NCBI GenBank assembly: GCA_014529385.2
Contig: CM043960.1
Location: forward strand, 37,088,781-37,152,780
From: Adiantum capillus-veneris
Lineage: Eukaryota; Streptophyta; Polypodiopsida; Polypodiales; Pteridaceae
Direction: 5' to 3'
DNA: 64,000 nucleotides
Shown here: positions 9,493 to 19,594 of the stretch, one piece after another
How positions within the stretch are numbered: the first letter of the stretch is position 1
Layout of the letters: each line of letters begins with the position of its first letter
The notes under the pieces: model-generated
Databases searched by the model: none
What the model was told of the DNA's origin: nothing
Seen by the model: the letters and a program-made list of their open reading frames with translations, nothing else
Position numbers and translations under genes: made by a program

Positions 9493-10286
9493 GACAAGAT
9501 TTTCTGAAGTAGATTCTTAAAAAAGTCTAGAAGGCAATCTAGTAGTTCAGAGGAGGAGAGCTCGTCCTCTTTTGACAGTGACCAGATCAATAAGAAAGCC
9601 AAGGAGTTCAAGGAAGGGAGTAAGGCCACCAGGATTGAGATGTTTTCAGGCTACCAAGACACCCATCGAGCCCTTGAGTTTGTACAACAGTTTGACGTGA
9701 CCTTCTTTGGAGGGCGGTTCACAAAACACTCCAAGGTGCAAAAAGGCTGCATCTTACTTAAAAGGAATTGTACAGACATAGTGGTCTACTTTGTTGTTAC
9801 GAAGAGAAGCACCTGCGACGTGATTAAAATTCAAGACAATTTTCATGTCAACTTGGATATCAAATGAATATGTAAGAGATGTCATCACGGCTTGGCATCA
9901 CTTGAAAATGACAGAGAAAAATATATTAGATGACTACTGCCAGAGGTGTTTGGATACGTATTTGCCAGTGTCTCCGTTTCGGCAAATTACTTTGAAAGTC
10001 TAGATTGAGCGTTTTTGTTGTGGTTTGCTAAAAGAGATTCAATACTATTGTCTTAACCAGAAGTCTGACTTTATTCAGAGACTTATGCAACATCTGGTTT
10101 AGACTATTGTCTAAACCAGAAGTCTGACTTTATTCAGAGACTTATGCAACTTACCCACAGGTCCTAGGGCACAAGGAAAGAAAGGGAAAAGGGAATTAGG
10201 GGGCACAAGGAAAGAAAGGGAAAAGGGAATTAGGTGGTAGATCAAAGAATTCCCCAGACCTAGGATAAGAATTTTGAAGCAGATCA
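9493..10286 (+). pseudogene. Displaced gag core block inside the integrase gene of element A
   Basis: Between two copies of integrase text (9493-9516 and 10264-10286, both like GA.AAGATTTT.GAAG.AGAT) lies a block translating as gag core. It has a Ser/Glu-rich start (SSSSEEESSSS), FSGYQDTHRALEFVQQFDV, an F-M-S-T-W-I segment and ending L-L-K-E-I-Q-Y-Y. It aligns with element D gag at 28600-29150 and element C gag at 20160-20640. The same core is missing from its normal place before the protease. The block is broken by stops. Within it are tandem duplications of about 47 bp (10057-10150) and 33 bp (10168-10233). Confidence 0.75.
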
Positions 10287-10880
10287 GTATGATCTAGATC
10301 TGGATACTGCTTTTGCCAAGGTGCATGAGGCTCTTGAGAAGTCTCAAGCACGACATAAGAAGGCAGCCGACAAGATTCAACGCGACTTGCAGTTGAAGGA
10401 AGAAGATCAAGTACTCTTATGGTTTGAGAAGGCACGCCTAAGAAACGAAAGGGAAAGGAGCGGCTTTTTCCAAAGCTAAGAATGCGGGACTATGGCCCTT
10501 TCCACATTCAAGAGAAGATAAATGATCTAATGTTCAGGCTGAAGTTGCCAAATCCTTAGAAGATTCACAATGCTTCTCATGTGACTCTATTGAAACCTTT
10601 CAAGGGTGAGGTGCCGATGGACAGGGAACCAGAGGAGCAACCTGAGGTGGAAGAGAGCGAGGAGATACTCATTCCAGAACAGATACCAGCTCCCAGGAAA
10701 GGAAAGCGAAAAGGTAAAGTGAACAACGGTTCTTACTTAGTCAAGAACTCTCCGGCATTGGATGCGAAGTGGATGGAGGAGGACCTAGTAGATACTCCTA
10801 AAATTTGGAACTTTACCTTGAGATTTTGGTCTAGCTTTGACTATTCTGAGAGATCTCGGAGATCAGCGGGGTTGAATCTA
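10264..10880 (+). pseudogene. Integrase C-terminus and chromodomain remnant, element A
   Basis: Text from 10286 matches element C's DLDTAFAKV...[13 protein letters not shown] region and continues through FHIQEKINDLMFRLKLP-like and HVTLLKPFKGEVP-like pieces to 10610. The chromodomain portion at 10620-10870 contains EESEEILIPEQI and [15 protein letters not shown]. In intact chromoviruses such a module steers integration to heterochromatin. The aromatic cage cannot be verified because the first strand region is degraded. Confidence 0.75.
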
Positions 10881-10888
10881 GTGCAGAC

Positions 10889-11308
10889 GGGACCGCACAA
10901 GAGCGGAGTCACTCCGCTCCTTTGTCACAGATTACCTAGATGGAATAAAGTCACTAATTTTCTTTTGGACTTCAAGGATACTGATGTGCTGACAATATTC
11001 TACTGGATGACTTTATGAAAGAAGTACTTCTACATGGGAATTCTTGAAAATGAATGTGATTTTTTATGCTCACTCATGTGATTGTGTTTGAGTGCAAGAT
11101 GCGACCGCACAAGAGGGGAGTCACTCCGCTCCTTTGTCACAGATTACCCAAATGGAATAAAGTCACTAATTTTCTTTTGGACTTCAAGGATACTGATGTG
11201 CTGACAATATTCCACTAGATGACTTTATGAAAGAAGTACTTCTACATGGGAATTCTCGAAAATGAATGTGGTTTTTTGTGCTCACTCATGTGATTGTGTT
11301 TGAGTGTA
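10889..11308 (+). repeat. 212-bp tandem duplication in the 3' untranslated region of element A
   Basis: The two copies (about 10889-11100 and 11101-11308) differ by only a few bases. Each contains the palindrome-like motif discussed at 10901-10919. The duplicated text also covers the former stop region of the pol frame. Confidence 0.9.
10901..10919. promoter_or_regulatory. Conserved palindromic motif in the element 3' region
   Basis: GAGCGGAGTCACTCCGCTC is a perfect 19-base palindrome apart from its central base. Near-palindromic versions (GAGGGGAGTCACTCCGCTC) occur at 11113-11131 and at 24377-24395 in element C, each followed by CTTTGTCA. Placement between the pol stop and the 3' LTR in two families suggests a functional RNA or DNA hairpin; the function is unknown. 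Confidence 0.55.
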
Positions 11309-11634
11309 GGTGTTTGAAAGACGAAATTATTGCAGCATCTTGGTCTTGAGAATCTATGGACACGATCGCAATAAGAATTAGTTATGAGGTCTGGTGTGGA
11401 ACTAGATACGATTGCTATATACGTTGCCAGGAATCATAGTCCTAGATCTGAATGGATTCTATGTGATATAACTTGAATGTGATGTAATGTGACTGTTGTC
11501 TTTGTACAAGTGCTAGATTTGTGTCGTCTAGTGCGTCGGTACTTAGAGTTAGTGTCTATTGAACTGGTTTATGGCTTGTGTTTGATTTTGCAGGCGTAAT
11601 TGAGGACGATTATAATTTTTTCAGGAGGAGGGTA
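11309..11634 (+). other. 3' untranslated segment and polypurine tract of element A
   Basis: This non-coding stretch is related to 24590-24892 of element C (shared ...GGCGTAAT.GAGG.CGATTA...). It ends in TTTTTTCAGGAGGAGGGTA immediately before the LTR, a good polypurine tract. Confidence 0.75.
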
Positions 11635-12085
11635 TGTCACAAACTGATGACGTGGCATGACCAGCCGGGCCAAGATCAAATGACGTGGCAGAAGAATACG
11701 AACAGCAAGCTATACGGATAGGCCCGGAAACAGCGTTGACATACTGACGTAGACTGTCGTGCAGATTTTCGTAAAAAGCGTTGACACACGTTGACGTGGC
11801 AACAATTCAGATTTCGGAAAATTCCGCTAGCGGCTTTTGGACGAGTAGCTTTTGAGTTTCGTGCTTTTTGAATTGAATGCTTTTGGGGCTCTGCTTTTTG
11901 GGCATCCCTTGTAAAAATAAAAGAGCCCTTGGGGCCTCACTTTGCAGAGCATCTGGACGCAGAGTTTGAGAGCAGAGCTCCCTTGGGAGTTGTACTTTGC
12001 AATGATTATTGATAAAGAAATACCGAAACGGGCGCCAGATTTTGGGGCCAATACCTTTAGGCACGGAACTACGCCGGGCCATGTC

Positions 12086-12157
<72 letters not shown>

Positions 12158-12236
12158 ATTAAAGTTCAGTGATTTTGAAGTTTTTGTTTGTGTGTTGCTA
12201 ATGGTTTGTTGCTTGGAGTGTCCAAAGCCTGTTACA
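11635..12236 (+). repeat. 3' LTR of element A, with a 67-bp (CT)n tract
   Basis: It starts TGTCACAAACTGATGACG and ends CCTGTTACA. It is about 70 bp longer than the 5' LTR, mostly from the CT tract (12088-12154). Contains AATTCCGCTAGCGGCTTTTG, a short inverted repeat, near 11820. Confidence 0.9.
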
Positions 12237-13620
12237 ACCACAACTCTAGATAGCACAACACCAGGTATGGCGAGACCAGATGATGTTGAAACAAAGTTCA
12301 TAAATCAAAATGCCCACACACCTAAGGGAAGTAGTCAGGGGACATTTGAGGAGATCAGGCATCAGCTAGTATAGATACCCTTTACAATGATTATGCTGTT
12401 GGGATAAGAATAGAAGAAAGGGTGGGGGAATGCCGAATTGGTTATTACCAGAAGATCAAGAGGTAGAAGAGTGGAACCTAGGTACAAAACTTGATCTAGA
12501 GATAATCAAAATCAACAAACATCTCAAGCTTGAAGTCAAAAAAAAAGCTAGACAACTTTTTCAAAAATATAGAGATGTTTTTGCCTGGGAGCATACGGAT
12601 GTGAAGGGAGTCGACCCTGAAGTCTGCTAGCATAGAATACCACTTAAGCCTGATGTGCGACTTGTTAGACTACAGATGTATAGAATGAACCGTAACTATG
12701 CTAAGAAGGTCCAGGAAGAGATCGATAACCTTTAAAGGGAGGGATTCATCACAAAGGTTGCAAGCAATGGCTGACTATTTTGTATAGTAGAAGAATGGCA
12801 AACTTAGAGTGCGTGTCTACTTTCGAAAGCTGAATGCTTAGACAATCAAAGACATATTTCCATGACTCTTTTCTGATATGATGCTTGATGAGATAGATGG
12901 ACATGAAATGTACAACTTTTCGAATGGATACAACAGGTATAATCAATTAAAGATTGCACTAGAAGACAGTGCTAAAACGACCTTCATCACTGAATGGGGA
13001 GCATTCATATATGTGGTTATATCATTTGGTTTATGAAATGATCTACCAACCTTTGAGAGATGTATGATGGAGATCTTTAGTGAGTTTTTGCATAAATTTT
13101 TGGCCATCTTCGTGGACGACTTCACCATATTTTCATTTGAAGAGATACATCTCTTACTTTTGGAAATGGTATTTGAGAGATGCAAAGAATGCAAAGAAAA
13201 GAGGATTTATTTAAACCCCTTCAAGTCAGTATTCATGGTATGGAAGAGATAACTGTTGAGATGCCAGATGGTTGAAGACAAGATTCGAAGTGTCCAACAG
13301 AACAAAGTACCCATGAATATATATGAACTTAGCTCTTTTCTAAGATATATTAACTATTATCGAAGATTCATTCATATATTTGCAGCCAAGGCTCTTCCGT
13401 TAAATGAATTGACCCAGAAAGGTGTTAAGTTTATATGGTCCATTGAGTGTGAAGTGGCCTTTCAATCTCTGAAAGAGGTCAGCAACACGAAACCAGTCCT
13501 TCACCAACCAAAGTGGGATATCTTGCCTCTGGGAGGTCGGTGCTATTCTAGCTCAACCAGATGGACAAATTGATTATCCGATATACTTTGCCAGTCGATG
13601 ATTCAACTAGGCAGAGCAAG
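12237..13620 (+). pseudogene. Reverse transcriptase region of the Tat-like element (right half)
   Basis: This continues the element interrupted at 5985. A frame at 12430-12627 holds a segment ending YRDVFAWEHTDVKGVDPEVC, typical of the RT entry region in Tat/Athila-type elements (the DVFAW...GI/VDP motif), followed by HRIPLKP after a stop. F-V-D-D, the catalytic motif, is at 13109-13120. The thumb (INYYRRFIHIFAAKA) is near 13350-13395. Frames are broken roughly every 20-60 codons, far more than in element A, fitting its role as the older host of that insertion. Confidence 0.8.
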
Positions 13621-13960
13621 GTTATTCAATACATACAAGAAAGCATTGGGAATGGTTTTCGGTGCTAAGGAATACAGACACTATTTGTTGGGAAAGTTAT
13701 TCCACTTTTATATAGATCATTAAGCTCTTATGTATTTGACTAATAAAGTTGTCATCTAGAAAAGATTGATCAGGTGGATGATGTTTCTGCTAAAGTTTGA
13801 AGGCATCTCATCAACGTCATTAAGAGATGAGCCAGTAGATGCTGAGTTTTTTTAGACTTCAATTGGTGAAAAGATAGATCTAGAATGGCAAGAAGTTTAT
13901 GGTTTCTTGCAGTACGGGGTTTACTAGATCTCTGGACGCAGTTGATTGATTAAGAAGACA
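13620..13960 (+). pseudogene. RNase H remnant of the Tat-like element
   Basis: The segment F-Y-I-D-H-stop-A-L-M-Y-L-T-N-K near 13700-13745 matches the FTDHxALKYLLxK motif of RNase H, and LIRWMMFLLKFE follows. Everything else is decayed. Confidence 0.6.
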
Positions 13961-14049
13961 CTAATCCTCATAAGTGTGAAATCTACTATTATTGTTGGAT
14001 CTTTGTATAGATTGGGCATTGATGGGGTCTTAAGGAGGTGTTTGCCTAT

Positions 14050-14900
14050 GTAAACAAGATTGCAGATCATATCACTGAGGCCCACACTGAAAGTTTGCGA
14101 GGGCACTTCTCTATCAATACCACTCACAAGAAGATTATACAAGCTGGGTTATGGTGGCAAAGCATGATGTCAAATGTTTGAGCCTTCTGCAAGACATGTG
14201 ATATTTGATAGAGAATGGGCAGACCACCATTCAACCTCTAGAGGTATTCATGAAGTGGAGATTGGATTTGACGAAAGAAAAGTCACACATGGAAGAATAG
14301 GTACATAGTTAGGGCAACATGTTATGTCAATAAATGGGTGGAAGCCAAGGCATTCCCCAACAACACCGCCATGTTCACAGCCTGGTTCATATATGAACAT
14401 ATCATATGTCAGTATGGCTACCGTATGGAAATAGTCTTAGATCAAGGAGCTCATTTCATTAATGAAACTATTCAGATCTTGATTGGTATATTCTCCATGA
14501 AGTATCGAAAATTGACACCGTACTACCCCAGATGTAATGGATAGGTTGAGAGCAGCAACAAGACTATAAAAACCATTTAAACTAAGATTCTCCAACAAGC
14601 TCTACAACTAGGATGAAAAGCTTTAGACTACGCCATGGGCATATCGAACAACTTACAAGATTACTACTGGAATGACACCATTCAAAATGATGTACGAAAC
14701 AAAGGCCATAGCCCCATTGAAACTTGTAGAGCCTAGTCTTAGACTTACAACTGAACATGATATGAATAATAACACTAACTTGAAAAAGAGATTGGATGAC
14801 TTATTGAAGCCTGATGAAATTAGACAAAGGGTAATGCTAGAGCAAGAGGTGGTGCAACAATGGAGAAAACAGTGGTATGATAACAAATTGAAAGTGTGAG
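14050..14900 (+). pseudogene. Integrase remnant of the Tat-like element
   Basis: An HHCC-type N-terminus is visible (H-F-S-I-N-T-T-H-K-K-I, then F-C-K-T-C) at about 14100-14195. The DDE core includes W-V-E-A-K-A-F-P near 14337, V-L-D-Q-G-A-H-F-I-N-E near 14432-14464 and a Y-Y-P-R-C-N-G-stop-V-E-S-S-N-K segment around 14521-14560 that keeps the catalytic Glu. A stop replaces the usual Q before V-E. The sequence is only distantly like the chromoviral integrases here. Confidence 0.75.
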
Positions 14901-15631
14901 TATCATAAGGGGAATTTAGTTCTATTATATCAATTTAAGTTAGGGCCTAAGAAACCCAATTTGAAGATTGCATAGTCTCAACCTTATGAGGTTGACTTGG
15001 TATTTTTGAACGGTACACTTAAATTGAAAGAATTATCTGGATCAATGCTACCTGGTAATGGATCAAAGATTAAGCTATATTATTTAGCGCTAGAGGAACC
15101 CCCAACACAACCTATTGAACGGATACATTGGATTTTGAAACTTAGACACTTAATTTAATTCTGGTAAGATCTTATTGAATAAAGGTGACCAGAGTTTCCT
15201 AATTGATGATAGTCTGGAACCTATCAGACATGTGGTTCAATAGCTAGACCATTTGGAGACTCAGCCAGATATTGGGACAGTATCTGAAGGGACCAATGAT
15301 AACTGACGGTACATTAAAGGGCGAATCTTTTCAAGAAATCAAGCAATGATCATTACAAGGACCCGACCCGAACATGTGCACCACGTCAATAATGATTGTT
15401 CTTTCCTCGAAGCGCGAAAGGAGTGGGGCATTCATGGCTCGAATTAGAACTATGCATTCGTGACCCCAAGTCATTTTTGTTGCCAGCCTCTCCAGACACA
15501 ACACTACCTTCGCAACAGCTTCCACCTGCACCCATTGCGCAAGACATCACCTCTGTCATCGCCCTATTTCTATCTCCAAGCAATTCTAGTGAGTTCTCGT
15601 TTTCTACGAGGGTACATCTCAAATCTCAGCC
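14900..15631 (+). other. Non-coding or unrecognisable 3' part of the Tat-like element
   Basis: Pieces such as Q-P-Y-E-V-D-L-V-F-L-N-G near 14980 suggest integrase C-terminal coding up to about 15130. Beyond that I see no motif. Open frames on both strands at 15330-15735 lack any family resemblance. Confidence 0.4.
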
Positions 15632-16290
15632 ATGGGCAAAACCAAAGCATCGAAGGCCATGAAGCAAATTTTAGTAGCAGAATAGCTTGCGGAAGAAGAG
15701 CAGGTTGCAGCCATCACATACCAAGCTATTGGTAAATATGTTTTGAAGGATGCAGAGAAGGAATTGCTAACCAATTGGGGGATGGTTATATCGCTAGAAG
15801 TGGCAAATATTCCTATAGACATGTCAGTTATTCAGAAGTGGTGGGCACATTCGACGTAGAAGCAACCACGGCGACCATAAATGAACTACAAATTTAGCTC
15901 ACTGCAACACTAATTGCACACGTCTTTCGACTCCCCTATCACGAGAAACCTAAGGTGTACACAATTGATGAAATCAGTGATGTTTTGAAGGAAATCTGGA
16001 GGATAAGGCATTTCAGATGTTAGCCCTCAAATATAAAGCAATGTTTAAGTTTGCAGCAGAAGCCATAAGTCTGAAGAACAATCTGATATATGTATCTGAA
16101 AAGAGATTTAGTGTCATAAATTGTTCACGTACCCTAGCCGACTTGTAGATCCGGCCGATGTGCCTAAACCCTAAGAGAAGAAGTAAAAGGAGAGGTAGCA
16201 ACAGAAGTTTTGCCAACTTACAAAGTCTCGCCGAGTGGGGGCAATTTATTAAAAGAGTTCCTACCAACTTACGGGACTTGTCTGATGGGG
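15632..16290 (+). pseudogene. Broken ORF downstream of pol (possible extra ORF of the Tat-like element)
   Basis: An ATG at 15632 in a good context (CAGCCATGGGC) starts a Lys/Ala-rich segment interrupted by TAG. In neighbouring frames the text reads ATINELQI-stop-LTATLIAHVFRLPYHEKP and continues to about 16010. This resembles the 'helix - xLTxxLIAxxFxLP' pattern found in plant retroelement accessory or gag-like ORFs, but I cannot name the family. It lies between integrase and the next LTR. Confidence 0.4.
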
Positions 16291-16296
16291 CCCAAG

Positions 16297-18180
16297 TGAC
16301 ACAAAGATATTAAAGCAAGAACAAACACGAAAGACTAGCGTAAAAATTGATGACATGGTAGTTGTACAAACGTCTGGATTTCACATTGGTTGATGACGGA
16401 CTTCTGCGAATTGCTCTGCAACATGTTGACGTGGCAGTTGTATCGATTTCCGTGATTAGCGTTGGTAGCTTTTCAGCGCTAGTTTTTGGACCAATACTTT
16501 TAGAGTTTGTAGCTTTTCATTTTCAAGCCAAGGGCCTTTAAATATGTGGCAAGGGCTCATTATCTGGCACTCTTCCAGATGAAGGTGCAGATAAGTGACG
16601 TCACCGTTGTCGTGATGCTTTGCTTTCACTAGGAGAAAAGCACAAGATTCATCTGTTGTTTTTAAGGTTTTGGTGAAAACATGTGAGGTTTTGATATGGT
16701 GTTTTGTAGTATTAGCGATTGCAGATAAGTATGCTAAATGCAGTGAGCTTCATGGTTTGAGGACTTTATTACTGGAGATGGTGTCATTTGAACACGATCA
16801 TGAACAAAAGGCATGGAAGAGGTTGATATGTATTCCAATATGATGCATTTTAAGGAGTAGGGGAGGTGCTTCAACAATTTATTATCTGGGACAGTGTTAC
16901 TTGGAATACACTGATAGGAAGCAAAGGCAATTTGGCAGTGGCAAGAAAGCTTTTGATGGAGTTTGATTTGTGTCATATGTTGTGCTTGGCGGTGCCGGTA
17001 AGTTGAGAGATGACCATAAGTGCTTAGTGAGTTAATTTCCAGGATGAAGCCCCTTGAAGAGCATTGATTGCGGCGATGGCCAACATGAAGGTGGTAAAGA
17101 TGCTTCGGAAAACATATGTTGGAAAATGCTTTGGTCGATAAGACTATGCTCAACAATATACCAAATTAAGTGGCCTCCCGGATGTGGCATGTGAATCATT
17201 GCTTGAATAGGAGCTAAAAATAAAACTCCACAAAAGCTATTGTAAAAAAAAGCCAAGCTGAGTGAGCGATCAAGGTGAAGGTTGAGGCCGTCGAGCAAGA
17301 GAACAGAGAAGCCGCCGCCGAGTTGATTGGGAGAAGCGGTGGACCAAGAGGGGGTTGCTTTTGGCGAGGGCGACCAGGAGAGGGCGCCGTCAGAAAGGGC
17401 TAGCAAGGGCTTGGCGAGCCTGGTAGAAGTCGAGCAAGGAGACAGTGAACAACTGGTAGGTTGGCAGGAGCCGATGAGGCGAGCACAGGCAAGAGAGAAA
17501 AGGGAATTGGGAGCTACCGACAGAGGGGCGTAGTTGCAGGAGAAGAGCAAGACGACGTGCAGATTCACAGGACCTTGCGAGGGCAGCACTGTTGAAGAAG
17601 TTGAGCCACCAAAAGGGTGTGCATAAAAAAGAGAAGGCGGCAAAGGTGTGTGCACAGGGAGAGTTGGCTGAGAAGCTTGGGAATGTTGAGTTCAAAGCCA
17701 CCAGGTGTGTGTGCACGAGTGACATGAGCAGACAAGGCGAGTTCAATAAAAAAGAAGTCGAGCTATAGAGTTTGGAGGTGAGCGGCGTTTGCAAGCCGAC
17801 GAGCACCGTCCTGGCAGGAGCCGATGGGAGCGCTGCAATGTGGGGCGACCAGGGAGTAAAAAAGCATGCGAACGTTGTTTAGGCAGAAGGCTTGAAGGCG
17901 ACGAGCGTGGGTATATTTGAGCCAGTATAACTGGTTTATAGAGGAGATTGAGGAGCAGATAAAAAAGGGCGATAACCAGGGGAGGTGACGAGCCCGAACA
18001 CGATTAGAAGAAGAGCGCATGCTTTTAGGAGATAGAGAGGTATCAAGAAGTGAAGGCTTTCGACAAAGCTGGCAAGGGGAATTGGAGAGTAGGAGAAGGA
18101 GAGCCAATAAGGGCAGTACAAAGCTGCAAAGGAGGGAAGCAGGGGAGCCGGTAAGGGGCGGTACAGAGCCACAAAGAAAG

Positions 18181-18216
<36 letters not shown>

Positions 18217-18629
18217 ATTATCAAGAAGCTAAAGAAGCTACTAGTGTCATTAACATCGTAGTTTTGTAATTAAAGTCCATATTGGTTATGTATTATCAAG
18301 TTGAAGTCCTCCAGATATCAGTTGTAAGCTTTTAGAGTAAATGTTAGGCCCATTGTTTGGTGTTATGCATCTTTCTCTAACACTTTTCCTACAGCCAACA
18401 GCCCTGTGCTGACCCGGCTCACTAACCGCACAAAATTACCCCCGACACCGTTGTGCCGAGTTCAAGTAATATAAAGAAATACCGAAAGGGGCGCTAGGGT
18501 TTGGGGCAGTGCTCTCTTAGGATGGAACTTTGTCACTCCCCGTCTCGTGTGTCATGCACTCTCTCTCTTTGAGCTAATTTGAAGTGTTCAAAGTTGTCTC
18601 GTCTGTTGATTTCGGTTGGCACGTGGTGC

Positions 18630-18660
<31 letters not shown>

Positions 18661-18667
18661 TGTTACA
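16297..18667 (+). repeat. LTR of element B, interrupted by a 1.5-kb insertion
   Basis: The start TGACACAAAGATATTAAAG plus downstream text (GACGTGGCAGTTGTATCGATTTC, given here as GACGTGGCAG...; CTTTTCAGCGCTAG) matches the 5' third of the A/C-family LTRs. The 3' third (AAAGAAATACCGAAAGGGGC at 18473, CT-rich tail, TTGTTACA at 18660-18667) is followed by a PBS. The middle, about 16750-18300, has no counterpart in the other LTRs and is inferred to be inserted DNA. A run of about 30 C (18630-18659) replaces part of the LTR tail. Confidence 0.55.
16750..18300. other. Unidentified insertion in the element B LTR
   Basis: Three long overlapping minus-strand frames and one plus-strand frame cross this region. 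They are Ser/Pro/Leu-rich and arise from purine-biased plus-strand text (17300-18180) that contains imperfect internal repeats, for example GGCAGGAGCCGATG at about 17463 and 17812 and GGTGTGTGCACA-like text near 17645. A CT tract closes it (18183-18214). It may be a decayed LTR element or gene fragment; I could not identify a domain. Confidence 0.4.
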
Positions 18668-18668
18668 G

Positions 18669-18680
18669 TGGTATCAGAGC
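18669..18680 (+). other. Primer-binding site of element B
   Basis: TGGTATCAGAGC one base after the LTR terminus TTACA. Confidence 0.85.
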
Positions 18681-18737
18681 TACAGTTGTGTGCTTTTTTG
18701 AAAGCATACCGGTCCTTCCTAGAACAAACTGAGCACT

Positions 18738-18854
18738 ATGGCGTTCATGGATTCAACCAAGTATCTGCAGCTTCTCCGCGATGAGCTTCGCAACATTCTT
18801 TCACGGCATCCGCAGCAGAATCTCCCGATGTTGCAGGATTTCCAATGTTTTTGA
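18738..18854 (+). pseudogene. gag N-terminus of element B
   Basis: The first ATG after the PBS (18738) opens a 38-codon frame (MAFMDSTKYLQLLRDEL...) ending at TGA 18852-18854. It is cut off from the rest of gag by element C, which inserted 37 bp further on. The downstream gag resumes after 25618. Confidence 0.6.
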
Positions 18855-18891
18855 ACTGCATGTTAACCCCTCTGATGCCCAAGGTGATACT

Positions 18892-19581
18892 TGTCAAAGT
18901 AATGAGGTGTCTGCCCGAGAGCATGCAGCAAATCTCTAACCCTGACCGTTGCTGAAAAACCCTAATTTTGGAAACCCTAACCCTAAAACCTGCAAACCCT
19001 AAAATCTGTCAAAAACCCTAACCCTAAAAACTGTCATAAACCCAAACCCTAACCCTAACCCTAGGGCAGCAGGCTGGAAGCTCTCGAAAAAAGCGCTGGC
19101 ATGCTGTGCAGCAGGGCCTGGATTTTGCAGCGCTGATTTAGGGCTGCGGCAGATTTTCAGCTTTTGCGTCAGTTTTCTCTATGTAAATTAAGCAGGAAAG
19201 AGAGAGAATTCTATTGCTTTTATTTTATTAAAAGCCCTACAGAGAGAGAGAGCTTGTGAGAGAAAAAGAGTTTGCTTTTGATCTGAAGCTTTTGAGGCTC
19301 TGCTTTTGGCATCCCTTGTAATTTAAATACGTGGTGAGGGCTCACATTTGCAGAGCATCTGGACGCAGAGTCTGAGAGTGAAACCCTTACCACTCTTGTA
19401 CTTTGAACTGATCAATACATAAAGAAATATTGAAAGGGGCGCCAGTCTTTGGGGCCAATATCTCTAGGCGCGGAACTCCGCTGGGCCAATGCAAATCTAT
19501 TGTGAACTGTGAACTGTTTTGAAGTGGTTATTTGGTGCCGTCGTGATTGATTCTTGACTTGGAGTGTCCAAGTCTGTTACA
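18892..19581 (+). repeat. 5' LTR of element C
   Basis: It begins TGTCAAAGTAATGAGGTG (the 3' LTR has TGTCACAAAGTGATGACGTG) and ends AAGTCTGTTACA. It contains the CCCTAA array (18957-19064) and the family signature near 19421 (AAAGAAATATTGAAAGGGGC). Confidence 0.93.
18957..19064 (+). repeat. Telomere-like CCCTAA/CCCTAAA array in the 5' LTR
   Basis: At least eleven CCCTAA units, singly or in runs of two or three, are separated by short spacers such as AACTGTCATAAA. The run ends ACCCTAACCCTAACCCTAGGG. The 3' LTR has the same array at 24957-25096 with slightly more units. Confidence 0.9.
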
Positions 19582-19582
19582 G

Positions 19583-19594
19583 TGGTATCAGAGC
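19583..19594 (+). other. Primer-binding site of element C
   Basis: TGGTATCAGAGC, followed directly by an ATG (19595), so the leader is exceptionally short or the true gag start is further downstream. Confidence 0.92.

Larger units (their letters stand above)
5986..12236 (+). mobile_element. Element A: Ty3/gypsy chromovirus inserted in the Tat-like element
   Basis: The LTRs (5986-6516 and 11635-12236) both start TGTCACAAACTGATGACGTG and end TTATA/TTACA. The PBS, a displaced gag, protease, RT, RNase H, integrase and chromodomain remnant lie between them, followed by a polypurine tract. Flanks are GCCAC (5981-5985) and ACCAC (12237-12241), a 5-bp target duplication with one mismatch. Outside the element, both flanks carry pieces of the same Tat-like element (protease on the left, RT on the right), which proves nesting. 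Coding parts are heavily broken by stops, frameshifts and deletions, so the insertion is old. Confidence 0.9.

Noticed and set aside
17032-18224. Long Ser/Pro/Leu-rich minus-strand frames (207, 138 and 153 codons)
   Set aside because: They overlap each other in different frames, follow the purine bias of the plus strand, and contain no recognisable motif or plausible start context.
18957-19064. True telomere or chromosome-end sequence
   Set aside because: The array is degenerate, lies inside an LTR, and is repeated at the same position in the other LTR of the same element.
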